DNA of 33,928 nt from Clostridia bacterium (GTDB lineage Bacteria > Bacillota > Sulfobacillia > RBS10-35 > JADGHG01). Every line of letters begins with the position of its first letter. Positions within the stretch are counted from its first letter, which is position 1. The notes below the pieces were generated by a model. That model saw only the letters and a program-made list of their open reading frames with translations, was not told where the DNA came from and did not search any database. Below are positions 24,916 through 31,010 of this stretch, piece after piece. A program made the translations under genes and the position numbers. Where the stretch lies: positions 1 through 33,928 of the forward strand of contig JADGHG010000008.1 in NCBI GenBank assembly GCA_019689585.1. The letters are read 5' to 3'.

Positions 24916-24944
24916 GCCCCGGCGGCATACGTCCGCGCCGGGGC
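24916..24944. terminator. Hairpin after mfd, overlapping the spoVT promoter
   Basis: GCCCCGGCG (24916-24924) pairs perfectly with CGCCGGGGC (24936-24944) around an 11-base loop. It begins four bases after the mfd stop. No T run follows. The loop contains the GCATA that serves as the -35-like part of the sigma-G site. Confidence 0.5.
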
Positions 24945-24955
24945 CGCGCATACTA
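24925..24955 (+). promoter_or_regulatory. Sigma-G-like promoter of spoVT
   Basis: GCATA (24925-24929) and CATACTA (24949-24955). The -10 fits the sigma-G consensus CATWHTA exactly and GCATA fits GHATR. The 19-base spacer is one or two longer than usual. Start near 24961, about 24 bases before the spoVT GTG. B. subtilis spoVT is driven by sigma-G. Confidence 0.55.
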
Positions 24956-24984
24956 CGCCCTGCTTGCGAGGGGGCGTCTCGCCG

Positions 24985-25536
24985 GTGAAGGCGACCGGGA
25001 TCGTGCGGCGCATCGACGACCTCGGCCGGATCGTGATCCCGAAGGAGATCCGGCGCACCCTGCGCATCCGCGAAGGCGACCCGCTCGAGATCTTCGTCGA
25101 CCGCGACGGCGAGGTCATCCTGAAGAAGTACTCCCCGACCGGGGAGCTCGGCGACTTCGCGAAGGAGTACGCCGACTCGCTCCACGACGCGACGGGGCAC
25201 GTCGCGCTCGTCTGCGACCGCGAGGCCGTGATCGCCGTGGCGGGCGCCCCCAAGCGCGAGTTCCTCGACCGGCGCGTCGGCACCCTCGTCGAGCGGGTCC
25301 TGGCGACGGGAGAACCGGTCTTCTGGAACGGCTCGGGCAGCCCGCCGGAGGGGGGCGTGACGCGCGACGAGCCGAGGCTTTCGTTCCGTTCGGTCGTCGT
25401 CTGCCCGATCGTAGCCCGGGGCGAGGCGATCGGCGCCGTCGTGCTCGGCAACCGCGAGGACGGCCGCACGGGCGAGGTCGAGCTCAAGCTCGCGCAGACG
25501 GCCGCGCGCTTCCTCTCGCGCCAGATGGCGGTCTGA
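24985..25536 (+). CDS. spoVT: Stage V sporulation regulator SpoVT
   Basis: Forespore regulator that adjusts sigma-G-dependent genes. The 183-residue product has an AbrB-like swapped-hairpin domain at 1-50 ([20 protein letters not shown]; then [20 protein letters not shown]) that is nearly identical to the B. subtilis protein, followed by [15 protein letters not shown] and a GAF-like domain ([19 protein letters not shown]). GTG 24985 is chosen because the family begins there (M/V-KATGIV) and GAGGGGG lies ten bases upstream. A sigma-G-like site precedes the gene. Confidence 0.97.
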   Translation: MKATGIVRRIDDLGRIVIPKEIRRTLRIREGDPLEIFVDRDGEVILKKYSPTGELGDFAKEYADSLHDATGHVALVCDREAVIAVAGAPKREFLDRRVGTLVERVLATGEPVFWNGSGSPPEGGVTRDEPRLSFRSVVVCPIVARGEAIGAVVLGNREDGRTGEVELKLAQTAARFLSRQMAV

Positions 25537-25548
25537 GGGAGGCCAGGG

Positions 25549-25557
25549 TGCCATAAT
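25549..25557 (+). promoter_or_regulatory. Extended -10 promoter of yabM
   Basis: TGCCATAAT: CATAAT (25552-25557) matches TATAAT at five of six positions and carries the TGn extension; no -35 is recognisable. It lies 13 bases after the spoVT stop; start near 25564, 20 bases before the GTG. Confidence 0.5.
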
Positions 25558-25583
25558 GGGGCCATCGCCCCGGGGGTGGCTCC

Positions 25584-27236
25584 GTGCGCCGCGACTCCTT
25601 CGTCGTCGGCTCCCTCGTCCTCGTCGCAGCGAGCCTCCTCGGTCGCGCCCTCGGCGCCACCTACCGGATCGCCGTCCCCCTCCTCGTCGGCCGGGGGACG
25701 GAGAAGGCCGCCGTCGTCATGGGCCTCTACGGCATGGCGGCGCCCGTCTACGGGGTGCTCTTGAGCGCGGCCGCGACCGGTCTGCCGGTCGCCCTCGCCC
25801 GCGTCGTCTCGGCGCGCGTCTCACTCGGCCGGGGGCGGGAGGCGGAGGCCGTCCTGCGGACGGCGCTCCTCCTCGTCCTGGCCGTCGGCGGCGCGGCCGC
25901 CCTCGGCCTCTTCCTCCTCGCGCCCTGGTACGCCGAGCGCATCGCCCGGGACGCGCGCGCGGCCCCGGCCGTCGCCGCCGTCGCGCCGGCCGTGCTCGTC
26001 GTCTCGCTCGGGGCCGTCCTGCGCGGGTTCCTTCAGGGCCTCCGGCTGATGACGCCCTACGCCGTCAGTCAGGTGACGGAGCAGCTCGTGCGGGTGGCCG
26101 CCATCCTCGCGCTCGTCGTGCTCTTCGTCCCCTGCGGCGTCGAGTGGGCGGCGGCGGGGGCGTCGCTCGGCGCCACGATCGGCGGGCTCGCCTCGCTCGC
26201 GTACCTCTTCGCGCGCCTCGGCCCGGCGCGCGAGCTCGCCCGCTCGGGGACGCAGCCGGCCGGCGGCCCGGGCGATCCCGTGGCAGCGGCCGGCCCGCCC
26301 CCGCCCAAGGGGGCGCCCTGGCTCGAGCTCGTCTGGCTCGCCGTCCCGATCTCGCTTTCGTACATGGTCCTGCCCATGGTGAACTTCGTCGACGCGCTCG
26401 TCGTGCCTTCGCGCCTTCACGCCGCCGGCCTCGGCGAGCGCGCCACGGCCCTCTTCGGCTACCTCACCGGGTTCGCCATGCCGTTCATGGTCCTGCCGAC
26501 GACGATCACGGCCGCGCTGGCCATGAACCTCGTCCCGGCCGTGAGCGAGCGCGAGGCGCGCCGGGACGACGCCGGCGTGAAGGCGCACCTCGCGCTCGCC
26601 GTGCGGCTTGCGCTCTTCGTCTCGCTCCCGGCCGCGTTCGGGCTCTTCGCGCTCGCGACGCCGATCGAGTCGGTCGTGCTCGGGGCGCCTGCCGCCGGGC
26701 CGATCCTCGCGACCCTCGCGCCGGGGGTCGTCATGGTCGCCGTCCAGCAGGTGACGGCCGCGTGCCTGCAGGGGCTCGGCCGCCCGGCCGTGCCGATGTG
26801 GACGCTCTTTCTGGGCGGGAGTGTGAAGCTCGCGCTCACGTACGTGCTGGCGGGCGATCCGGCCCTGAACGTCCGAGGTGCGGCCCTCGGGACGGTCGCC
26901 GCCTTCCTCGTCGCCGCGGGGCTCAACGCGTCGGTCCTCGCTTGGCTCGGGTACCGCCTCCCCTGGGGCCGGCTCGTCCTGGGGCCGCTTGTGGCCTCGG
27001 CCGGCATGGCGCTTTTGGCCGCGTGGGCGGAGGCGGCGGCGCGGACCGGCGTCGGCGCGGCCGGCCCCCTCGGCGAGGCGCTGGCTTTGGCCCTCGCGAT
27101 CGTCGTCGGGCTCGTGTCGTACGCCTACTTCGCCGCCTGGACCGGGGCCGTACGCGCCGAGGAGGTCGAGGCGCTCCCCAAGGTCGGCCGCCGGGTGCGC
27201 CGCCTCGGGGAGCGGCTTCGGCTCTGGCGGGCATGA
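25584..27236 (+). CDS. yabM: SpoVB/MurJ-type polysaccharide flippase YabM
   Basis: Membrane protein of the same MOP superfamily as the gene at 16336, here in the exact position of yabM after spoVT in B. subtilis. The 550-residue product has about 14 hydrophobic stretches; landmarks are [20 protein letters not shown] near the N-terminus, [40 protein letters not shown] and [13 protein letters not shown] Pro/Gly-rich cytoplasmic-looking loop lies near residues 220-245. It ends in a basic tail ([15 protein letters not shown]). The GTG start is preceded by GGGGGTGG. The substrate is unknown; a lipid-linked cell-wall or exopolysaccharide precursor is likely. Confidence 0.92.
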   Translation: MRRDSFVVGSLVLVAASLLGRALGATYRIAVPLLVGRGTEKAAVVMGLYGMAAPVYGVLLSAAATGLPVALARVVSARVSLGRGREAEAVLRTALLLVLAVGGAAALGLFLLAPWYAERIARDARAAPAVAAVAPAVLVVSLGAVLRGFLQGLRLMTPYAVSQVTEQLVRVAAILALVVLFVPCGVEWAAAGASLGATIGGLASLAYLFARLGPARELARSGTQPAGGPGDPVAAAGPPPPKGAPWLELVWLAVPISLSYMVLPMVNFVDALVVPSRLHAAGLGERATALFGYLTGFAMPFMVLPTTITAALAMNLVPAVSEREARRDDAGVKAHLALAVRLALFVSLPAAFGLFALATPIESVVLGAPAAGPILATLAPGVVMVAVQQVTAACLQGLGRPAVPMWTLFLGGSVKLALTYVLAGDPALNVRGAALGTVAAFLVAAGLNASVLAWLGYRLPWGRLVLGPLVASAGMALLAAWAEAAARTGVGAAGPLGEALALALAIVVGLVSYAYFAAWTGAVRAEEVEALPKVGRRVRRLGERLRLWRA

Positions 27237-27329
27237 ACGGCCGGGGCGCCAGGCAGACTGGACCCGGGTCCCGGGACGACCTGCGGGCCAAAGCTGCAGG
27301 AGATGCCGGGGGCGGCGCGAACATCCCGG

Positions 27330-27346
27330 ACGGACGAAGAGTCCGT
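27330..27346 (+). other. Small hairpin in the leader of the HU gene
   Basis: ACGGAC (27330-27335) and GTCCGT (27341-27346) pair around GAAGA. It lies 28 bases before the HU GTG inside a 137-base gap. It may shape the message just ahead of the ribosome site AAAGGGGAG. A function is not shown; I see no promoter of good quality in this gap. Confidence 0.3.
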
Positions 27347-27373
27347 GGAGACGGGAAAGGGGAGAACCGGACG

Positions 27374-27649
27374 GTGAACAAGAACGACCTGATCGCGTCG
27401 GTGGCCGAGCAGGCGAAGCTCTCGCGCAAGGACTCCGAGCGCGCCGTGAACGCGGTCGTCGACACGATCCAGAAGGCGCTCGCCCGCGGCGACAAGGTGT
27501 CGCTCGTCGGCTTCGGCACCTTCGAGGTGCGCCAGCGCCGCGCGCGCACCGGCCGCAACCCGCAGACGGGCGAGCCGGTGCGCATCCCCGCGACCCGCGT
27601 ACCGAGCTTCAAGGCCGGCAAGGGGCTCAAGGAAGCCATCGGCAAGTAA
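27374..27649 (+). CDS. hup: DNA-binding protein HU
   Basis: Dimeric nucleoid protein that bends DNA. The 91-residue product has the HU sequence through its whole length: [39 protein letters not shown] (the beta arm follows) and [21 protein letters not shown] 27374 is chosen because the family starts MNK and AAAGGGGAG (about 27356-27364) is well placed. An in-frame ATG at 27233, overlapping the yabM stop as ATGA, would add 47 Gly/Arg-rich residues. In B. subtilis yabN (MazG family) occupies this position; it is absent here, and the HU gene stands between yabM and rqcP. Confidence 0.95.
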   Translation: MNKNDLIASVAEQAKLSRKDSERAVNAVVDTIQKALARGDKVSLVGFGTFEVRQRRARTGRNPQTGEPVRIPATRVPSFKAGKGLKEAIGK

Positions 27650-27661
27650 CCCGGGCGGCCG

Positions 27662-28129
27662 ATGGCCGGGGCCGGTCGGTCGCACGGAAGAGCGCGAGGC
27701 CGCAACACGGGCGGCGGGCCCAAGGCGGACGGGCCCGCCGCGCGCCGTCCGGCCCCGGAGCTGCCGCCGGGCGCCGTCCTCCCGAAGGGCGCCCGGCTCC
27801 CGGCCGACCTCGTCCTCCTCCGTTCGATGCGCCTCGACGCCTTTTTGCAGGTGAGCGGGCTCGTGCGGCGCCGCGCCTCGGTCGGCTTCCTGTGCCGGAC
27901 GGGCCGCGTGCGCCGGAACGGCGAGCCGACGCGGCCGGCAGCCCGCGTCCGGCCGGGCGACGTCGTCGAGATCCACCACGCGAGCCGCGACCTGGCCGTG
28001 CGGGTCAACCTGCTCGCGGAATGGTGGCCGGCCGGCCGCGAGAGGCTCATGTACCAGCTGCTGCACGAGGTGCGCCGGCCCGAGTTCGTCCAGGGCGACG
28101 TCGACCCCGATCTGGCGCCCGTCCTCTAG
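27662..28129 (+). CDS. rqcP: S4-domain ribosome quality control protein RqcP (YabO), N-terminally extended
   Basis: RqcP binds the 50S-peptidyl-tRNA complex and helps RqcH add alanine tails to stalled nascent chains. The S4 domain is plain: MRLDAFLQVSGLVRRR, GRVRRNGEP and RVRPGDVVEI. From ATG 27662 the product has 155 residues, 55 of them a Gly/Pro/Arg-rich extension ahead of the conserved MRLD; B. subtilis RqcP has 86 and starts there. The internal ATG at 27827 would give 100 residues but is preceded by pyrimidines, and the first ATG also lacks a clear ribosome site. So the start is unresolved. It lies 12 bases after HU. Confidence 0.85.
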   Translation: MAGAGRSHGRARGRNTGGGPKADGPAARRPAPELPPGAVLPKGARLPADLVLLRSMRLDAFLQVSGLVRRRASVGFLCRTGRVRRNGEPTRPAARVRPGDVVEIHHASRDLAVRVNLLAEWWPAGRERLMYQLLHEVRRPEFVQGDVDPDLAPVL

Positions 28130-28137
28130 CCGCGCTG

Positions 28138-28156
28138 CGGCCCCGGCCGGGGGCCG
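28138..28156. terminator. Short hairpin after rqcP
   Basis: CGGCCCC (28138-28144) pairs with GGGGCCG (28150-28156) around GGCCG. It lies nine bases after the rqcP stop and ahead of the yabP promoter candidate. No T run follows; in DNA this rich in G and C a chance 7-bp hairpin is not surprising. Confidence 0.25.
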
Positions 28157-28163
28157 GAGCCCC

Positions 28164-28193
28164 GTCATGGCCGAGCCCCGTCCGCCATAGGAC
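28164..28193 (+). promoter_or_regulatory. Weak sigma-E-like site before yabP
   Basis: GTCATGGC (28164-28171), 14 bases, then CATAGGAC (28186-28193). The first halves match the sigma-E pattern (GTCATATT-N14-CATACAnT) and the second halves do not. Position suits yabP: start near 28200, followed by GGGAAGGGGG. yabP and yabQ are mother-cell (sigma-E) genes in B. subtilis. Confidence 0.3.
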
Positions 28194-28217
28194 TGGAGGC
28201 GGGAAGGGGGCGCCGGC

Positions 28218-28529
28218 GTGGACGGCCCGGAGGGTCGCACGGACCGCCCGGCCGCACCGGGCCGGGTGCACGAGGTGACGGTGAGAAACCGCGAGGCGGC
28301 CGAGGTGACCGGCGTCCTGCACGTCGCGAGCTTCGACGACCGCACGATCGTCCTCGACACGGAGCTCGGCCTTCTCACGATGTCGGGCCAGGACCTGCAG
28401 ATCAAGCGACTCGACCTCGCCGAAGGCCGGTTCTCCGTCGAGGGCGTCATCACGAGCGTCGAGTGGAGCGAGGCGCGCCAGCGGCCGGACGAGCGGGGCC
28501 GCGGCATCCTCTCACGGCTTCTGCGTTAG
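28218..28529 (+). CDS. yabP: Spore protein YabP
   Basis: YabP/YqfC-family protein made in the mother cell early in sporulation; its biochemical role is unknown. The 103-residue product matches the family over most of its length: VHEVTVRNREAAEVTGVLHV, SFDDRTIVLDTELGLLTMSG, QDLQIKRLDLAEGRFSVEG and the basic end ILSRLLR. GTG 28218 is preceded at seven bases by GGGAAGGGGG. It is followed after six bases by yabQ, the same pair as in B. subtilis. Confidence 0.94.
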   Translation: MDGPEGRTDRPAAPGRVHEVTVRNREAAEVTGVLHVASFDDRTIVLDTELGLLTMSGQDLQIKRLDLAEGRFSVEGVITSVEWSEARQRPDERGRGILSRLLR

Positions 28530-28535
28530 CCGGTC

Positions 28536-28916
28536 GTGCCGCTCTCCGTCCAGCTCCACGCGCTCGTCCTCACGACGCTCACCGGCGTCGCGCTCGGCCT
28601 CCTCTGGGACGCGCAGGGGCTCCTGCGGCGCTTCCTCCGGCCAGAGGGGCGGATGCGCGACGTCTTCGACGGCGCCCTCGCGCTCGTCGCCGCGCTCGTC
28701 GTCGCCTCGGGCCTCTTCTTCGCGGGCTGGGGCGAGCTCCGGCTCTACGCCCTCTTCGGCGGCGGCCTGGGGCTTTGGGCCTACTTCTCGCTCGGGAGCC
28801 AGACGGTCGTGTGGGCGGGCGAGCGTGTCCTCCACCGGGCGGCGCGCGCCGTCGCGCGCGTCGGGGAGGGACTGCGCGCACGGCTTGCATGCGGCCGGGG
28901 CCGGCGCCAGAATTAG
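28536..28916 (+). CDS. yabQ: Spore cortex membrane protein YabQ
   Basis: YabQ-family membrane protein needed for spore cortex formation in B. subtilis. The 126-residue product has hydrophobic helices at about 5-25 (LHALVLTTLTGVALGLLWD), 45-65 (ALALVAALVVASGLFFAGW) and 68-92, with the family motif GLLWDAQGLLRRF between the first and second. The C-terminus is basic and ends in GRGRRQN. The GTG at 28536 lies six bases after yabP with no separate ribosome site, so coupling is likely. Confidence 0.9.
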   Translation: MPLSVQLHALVLTTLTGVALGLLWDAQGLLRRFLRPEGRMRDVFDGALALVAALVVASGLFFAGWGELRLYALFGGGLGLWAYFSLGSQTVVWAGERVLHRAARAVARVGEGLRARLACGRGRRQN

Positions 28917-28944
28917 GTCACCCTGTATCAAAGGCGTCTTCGAG

Positions 28945-28976
28945 TTGTCTACAGACTGTCCACAAACGGTGGACAA
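28945..28976. promoter_or_regulatory. Cluster of three DnaA-box-like sites
   Basis: TTGTCTACA (28945-28953), CTGTCCACA (28956-28964) and, on the minus strand, TTGTCCACC (plus 28968-28976). Each differs by one base from TTGTCCACA, the form of DnaA box used by high-GC bacteria. Starts are 11 and 12 bases apart, about one helix turn. The last two form the dyad TGTCCAC-N5-GTGGACA. The gap 28917-29013 is much richer in A and T than its surroundings. It lies 38 bases before the HTH gene. Another regulator using the dyad is the main alternative. Confidence 0.55.
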
Positions 28977-29013
28977 ACGAGGAGCCCGGCCGGGGTGAGG
29001 CGGTGGCGAGGCC

Positions 29014-29256
29014 GTGACGATCGAGATCCGGGGGGCGGAACGGCTCAGCTTCCGCGAGCGGCAGGTCGTCGCGCTCAAGGAGACGGGCCACTCGAACGAG
29101 GAGGTGGCGGCCCGCCTCGGCATCGGCCCGGGCACGGTGGCGACCCTCTTCCGCCGCGCCCGCGCGAAGGGGTACCAGGTCGTGATCGTCCTCGCGGGCG
29201 ACCCCCTCGCCGTCTTCCCCCCGACCGAGGAGGCGGGCGATGAGGCCGAAGGCTGA
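29014..29256 (+). CDS. Small helix-turn-helix protein (LuxR/sigma-70 region 4-like)
   Basis: An 80-residue protein made almost wholly of one helix-turn-helix: LSFRERQVVALKETGHSNEE, then VAARLGIGPGTVATLFRRAR. This resembles the C-terminal DNA-binding domain of LuxR/GerE proteins and sigma-70 region 4. There is no receiver or other sensor domain. The tail is acidic (PTEEAGDEAEG). The GTG start follows GAGG closely. The end overlaps the divIC start by 17 bases. B. subtilis has no gene here between yabQ and divIC. A cluster of DnaA-box-like sites lies just upstream. Target genes are unknown. Confidence 0.75.
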   Translation: MTIEIRGAERLSFRERQVVALKETGHSNEEVAARLGIGPGTVATLFRRARAKGYQVVIVLAGDPLAVFPPTEEAGDEAEG

Positions 29257-29629
29257 GGCGCGGCGGGGGAGCGAGATGCGAGCCTTCTTCCAGGCCGGCT
29301 ACCGGGCCGCCGGCGGCCGGCTGGCCGGCGGCCCGAGCGGCTTCCCTAGGCGCGTGCGGCGGCGGTGGCGCTGGCGGCGCACGCTCCTTGCGTTCGCGCT
29401 CGCCTACGCGGCCCTCGCGCTCGTGCGACAGGAAGTCGCGCTCCACCGCCTGGCGGCCGAGGCCGAGCGGTACGAGCTGCGCATCGAGGACGCCCGCGCC
29501 GAGGCGGACGCCTTGCGCGAGCGCCTCTCCGAGCTCGCCTCGCCGGCCGCCGTCGAGCGGGAGGCGCGCGGCATGGGTCTCACGAAGCCGGGCGAGATCG
29601 TCTTCGAACCCTTGTGGCCGAGCCGCTGA
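29240..29629 (+). CDS. divIC: Cell division protein DivIC (FtsB family)
   Basis: Bitopic division protein that partners with FtsL and DivIB at the septum. The 129-residue product has a strongly basic cytoplasmic part up to about residue 47 (RRVRRRWRWRR), one membrane helix (TLLAFALAYAALALV), then a coiled coil (about 65-100) and the family ending EREARGMGLTKPGEIVF. ATG 29240 is chosen because GAGGAGG (29227-29233) lies six bases upstream inside the previous gene; a second in-frame ATG at 29276 has a weaker GGGGGAG. The basic N-terminus is longer than needed for the family. Confidence 0.93.
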   Translation: MRPKAEARRGSEMRAFFQAGYRAAGGRLAGGPSGFPRRVRRRWRWRRTLLAFALAYAALALVRQEVALHRLAAEAERYELRIEDARAEADALRERLSELASPAAVEREARGMGLTKPGEIVFEPLWPSR

Positions 29630-29637
29630 GGGCGCGG

Positions 29638-29643
29638 TATAAT
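29638..29643 (+). promoter_or_regulatory. -10 element before yabR
   Basis: A perfect TATAAT eight bases after the divIC stop, without TGn and with only a poor TTGTGG (29612-29617, 20 bases upstream) as a possible -35. Start near 29650 would give a leader of about 33 bases for yabR and possibly the tRNA. Confidence 0.5.
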
Positions 29644-29682
29644 CATGGCTGCTGACTTCAGCACAGGGGGATCGCGCTCCGC

Positions 29683-30114
29683 ATGGCCCTTGCCGTAGGC
29701 GAGATCGTCGAAGGCACCGTCACGGGCATCACGCGCTTCGGCGCCTTCGTCGAGCTGCCGGACGGCCCGACCGGGCTCGTCCACATCTCGGAAGTCTCCG
29801 ACAGCTACGTGGAGGACATCCACGACCACCTAAAGCGCGGCGACAAGGTGAAGGTCAAGATCCTGTCGATCGCGCCCGACGGCAAGCGCATCGGGCTCTC
29901 GATCCGGCAGGCCTTGCCGGGGGCGAGCGAGAAGCGGCCGCGCGGGGGCGGCTCGGGCGGCGCTCGGCGCGGCGGACGCGGGTACCGCGGCCCGCTCAGC
30001 TTCGAGGACAAGCTGCAGCGGTTCATGCGCGACAGCGAGGACCGGCTCTCCGAGTTGCGCCACAAGGAAGATCGACGCGGCGGCCGCGGCACGCGGGGCG
30101 CGCGCGGCTTCTAG
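29683..30114 (+). CDS. yabR: S1-domain RNA-binding protein YabR
   Basis: General RNA-binding protein related to polynucleotide phosphorylase S1 domains; exact role unknown. Residues 1-75 form a single S1 domain (VGEIVEGTVTGITRFGAFVE, HISEVSDSYVEDIHDHLKRG, GKRIGLSIRQA). A basic Gly/Arg-rich linker follows, then a conserved helix FEDKLQRFMRDSEDRLSEL and an RGGRGTRGARG tail, all as in the B. subtilis protein. The 143-residue length is slightly above the family. AGGGGG lies 12 bases before the ATG. Position between divIC and the tRNA is as in B. subtilis. Confidence 0.95.
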   Translation: MALAVGEIVEGTVTGITRFGAFVELPDGPTGLVHISEVSDSYVEDIHDHLKRGDKVKVKILSIAPDGKRIGLSIRQALPGASEKRPRGGGSGGARRGGRGYRGPLSFEDKLQRFMRDSEDRLSELRHKEDRRGGRGTRGARGF

Positions 30115-30124
30115 CCCAGACCTC

Positions 30125-30210
30125 ACCGGGGTGGCGGAACGGCAGACGCGGGGGACTTAAACTCCCCTAGCCTTCGGGCTGTGCGGGTTCGAGTCCCGCC
30201 CCCGGTACCA
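30125..30210 (+). tRNA. tRNA-Leu (anticodon UAA)
   Basis: Full cloverleaf of 86 bases with encoded CCA. The acceptor stem pairs ACCGGGG (30125-30131) with CCCCGGT (30200-30206), with discriminator A. The anticodon stem GGGGA/TCCCC carries the loop CTTAAAC, so the anticodon is TAA. The long variable arm GCC-TTCG-GGC marks a class II leucine tRNA. The T arm is GCGGG-TTCGAGT-CCCGC. It reads UUA, a very rare codon in this genome region, and probably UUG. Confidence 0.97.
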
Positions 30211-30222
30211 TCCGGGAAGACG

Positions 30223-30252
30223 AGCGCCCTGCGGCGTCCGCCGCAGGGCGCT
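30223..30252. terminator. Two-way terminator between tRNA-Leu and trxA
   Basis: AGCGCCCTGCGGC (30223-30235) pairs perfectly over 13 bp with GCCGCAGGGCGCT (30240-30252) around GTCC. It lies 12 bases after the tRNA and 28 beyond the trxA stop, and serves converging units. Only TT follows the stem. Confidence 0.75.
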
Positions 30253-30280
30253 TCGCGCGCTCGAGCCTGGTCTCGACCGC

Positions 30281-30598
30281 TCAGCCGAGCAGCCGCGCCA
30301 CCTCGTCCTTCAGCCGCTCGAGCGGGCGGGCGCCCGTGAGGCGGCCGAGCTCCTTGCCGTCCCGGAAGAGGACCATGGTCGGGATCCCGAGGATGCCCAT
30401 GCGCTGGGCCAACTCGGGGTTCTCGTCCACGTTCACCTTCGCCACCTGGATCTCGCCGCCCCACTCCTCCTGGGCCCGCTCGAGGACCGGCGCCATCTGG
30501 CGGCACGGCCCACACCAGGGCGCCCAGAAGTCGACGAGGACCGGCACCGGGCTCTTCTCGATCACGTCGGTGAACTGCTGCGCGTCTACCTCGACCAT
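30281..30598 (-). CDS. trxA: Thioredoxin
   Basis: Small dithiol protein that reduces protein disulfides. The 105-residue product has the active site WCGPC (28-32) within VDFWAPWCGPCRQMAP, the cis-proline segment GIPTMVLF and the ending DGKELGRLTGA, all standard. ATG at 30598 is chosen because GAGAGGGTGG lies upstream at a workable distance; the in-frame GTG at 30607 touches that site. The gene converges on tRNA-Leu and has its own promoter upstream. Confidence 0.97.
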   Translation of the reverse strand: MVEVDAQQFTDVIEKSPVPVLVDFWAPWCGPCRQMAPVLERAQEEWGGEIQVAKVNVDENPELAQRMGILGIPTMVLFRDGKELGRLTGARPLERLKDEVARLLG

Positions 30599-30628
30599 GG
30601 CGACCACCCTCTCGGCACTTCCATTTGT

Positions 30629-30657
30629 ATAGTAACTCGGCTGTCAGGTTCCGGCAA
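30629..30657 (-). promoter_or_regulatory. Candidate promoter of trxA
   Basis: On the minus strand TTGCCG (plus 30652-30657), 17 bases, then TACTAT (plus 30629-30634). Each matches four of six positions. Start near 30622, about 24 bases before the ATG. Confidence 0.45.
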
Positions 30658-30711
30658 GCGGCCGGCCCGAGCCGACTGCGCGCCTCCGTCGTCGGGTCGT
30701 ATGCTACCATG

Positions 30712-30720
30712 GTCCGGGCG
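30712..30720 (+). promoter_or_regulatory. Extended -10 promoter of the ferredoxin gene
   Basis: TGCTACCAT: the same TACCAT -10 as veg P2, with TGn and no recognisable -35. Start near 30727, about 28 bases before the ATG. Confidence 0.45.
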
Positions 30721-30754
30721 CGGCAAGCGCGCTCACGGGGGAGCGTGCCGGTCG

Positions 30755-30991
30755 ATGATCTTCGTCATCTGCGAGCCGTGCATCGGGGTGAAGGACGCGA
30801 GCTGCGTCGAGGTCTGCCCCGTGAACTGCATCTACGAGGGCGAGGACCAGTACTACATCAACCCGGACGAGTGCATCGGCTGCAGCCTCTGCGTCACCGT
30901 CTGCCCCGTCGAGGCCATCTTCGACGAGGACGAGGTCCCGGAGCAGTGGAAGTCGTACATCGAGAAGAACCGCGCCTTCTTCGAGAAGTGA
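30755..30991 (+). CDS. 7Fe ferredoxin ([3Fe-4S][4Fe-4S])
   Basis: Small electron carrier. The 78-residue product is very close to the 7Fe ferredoxin of Bacillus (Hydrogenibacillus) schlegelii. Cluster ligands by that comparison: Cys9, Cys17 and Cys50 for [3Fe-4S]; Cys21, Cys40, Cys43 and Cys46 for [4Fe-4S]. Supporting motifs are EPCIGVKDASCVEVCPVNC, EGEDQYYINPDEC and WKSYIEKNRAFFEK. ATG 30755 is preceded by GGGGGAG at 11 bases. It is a single gene; redox partners are not in the window. Confidence 0.96.
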   Translation: MIFVICEPCIGVKDASCVEVCPVNCIYEGEDQYYINPDECIGCSLCVTVCPVEAIFDEDEVPEQWKSYIEKNRAFFEK

Positions 30992-31010
30992 CCTCAAGCC
31001 GCAAGCCCCG

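Noticed and set aside
27237-27373. Small ribozyme or riboswitch in the HU leader
   Set aside because: I looked for a hammerhead core (CUGAUGA with GAAA) and other known patterns; only a 6-bp hairpin and a GGACCCGGGTCC palindrome are present, both easy by chance in this composition.
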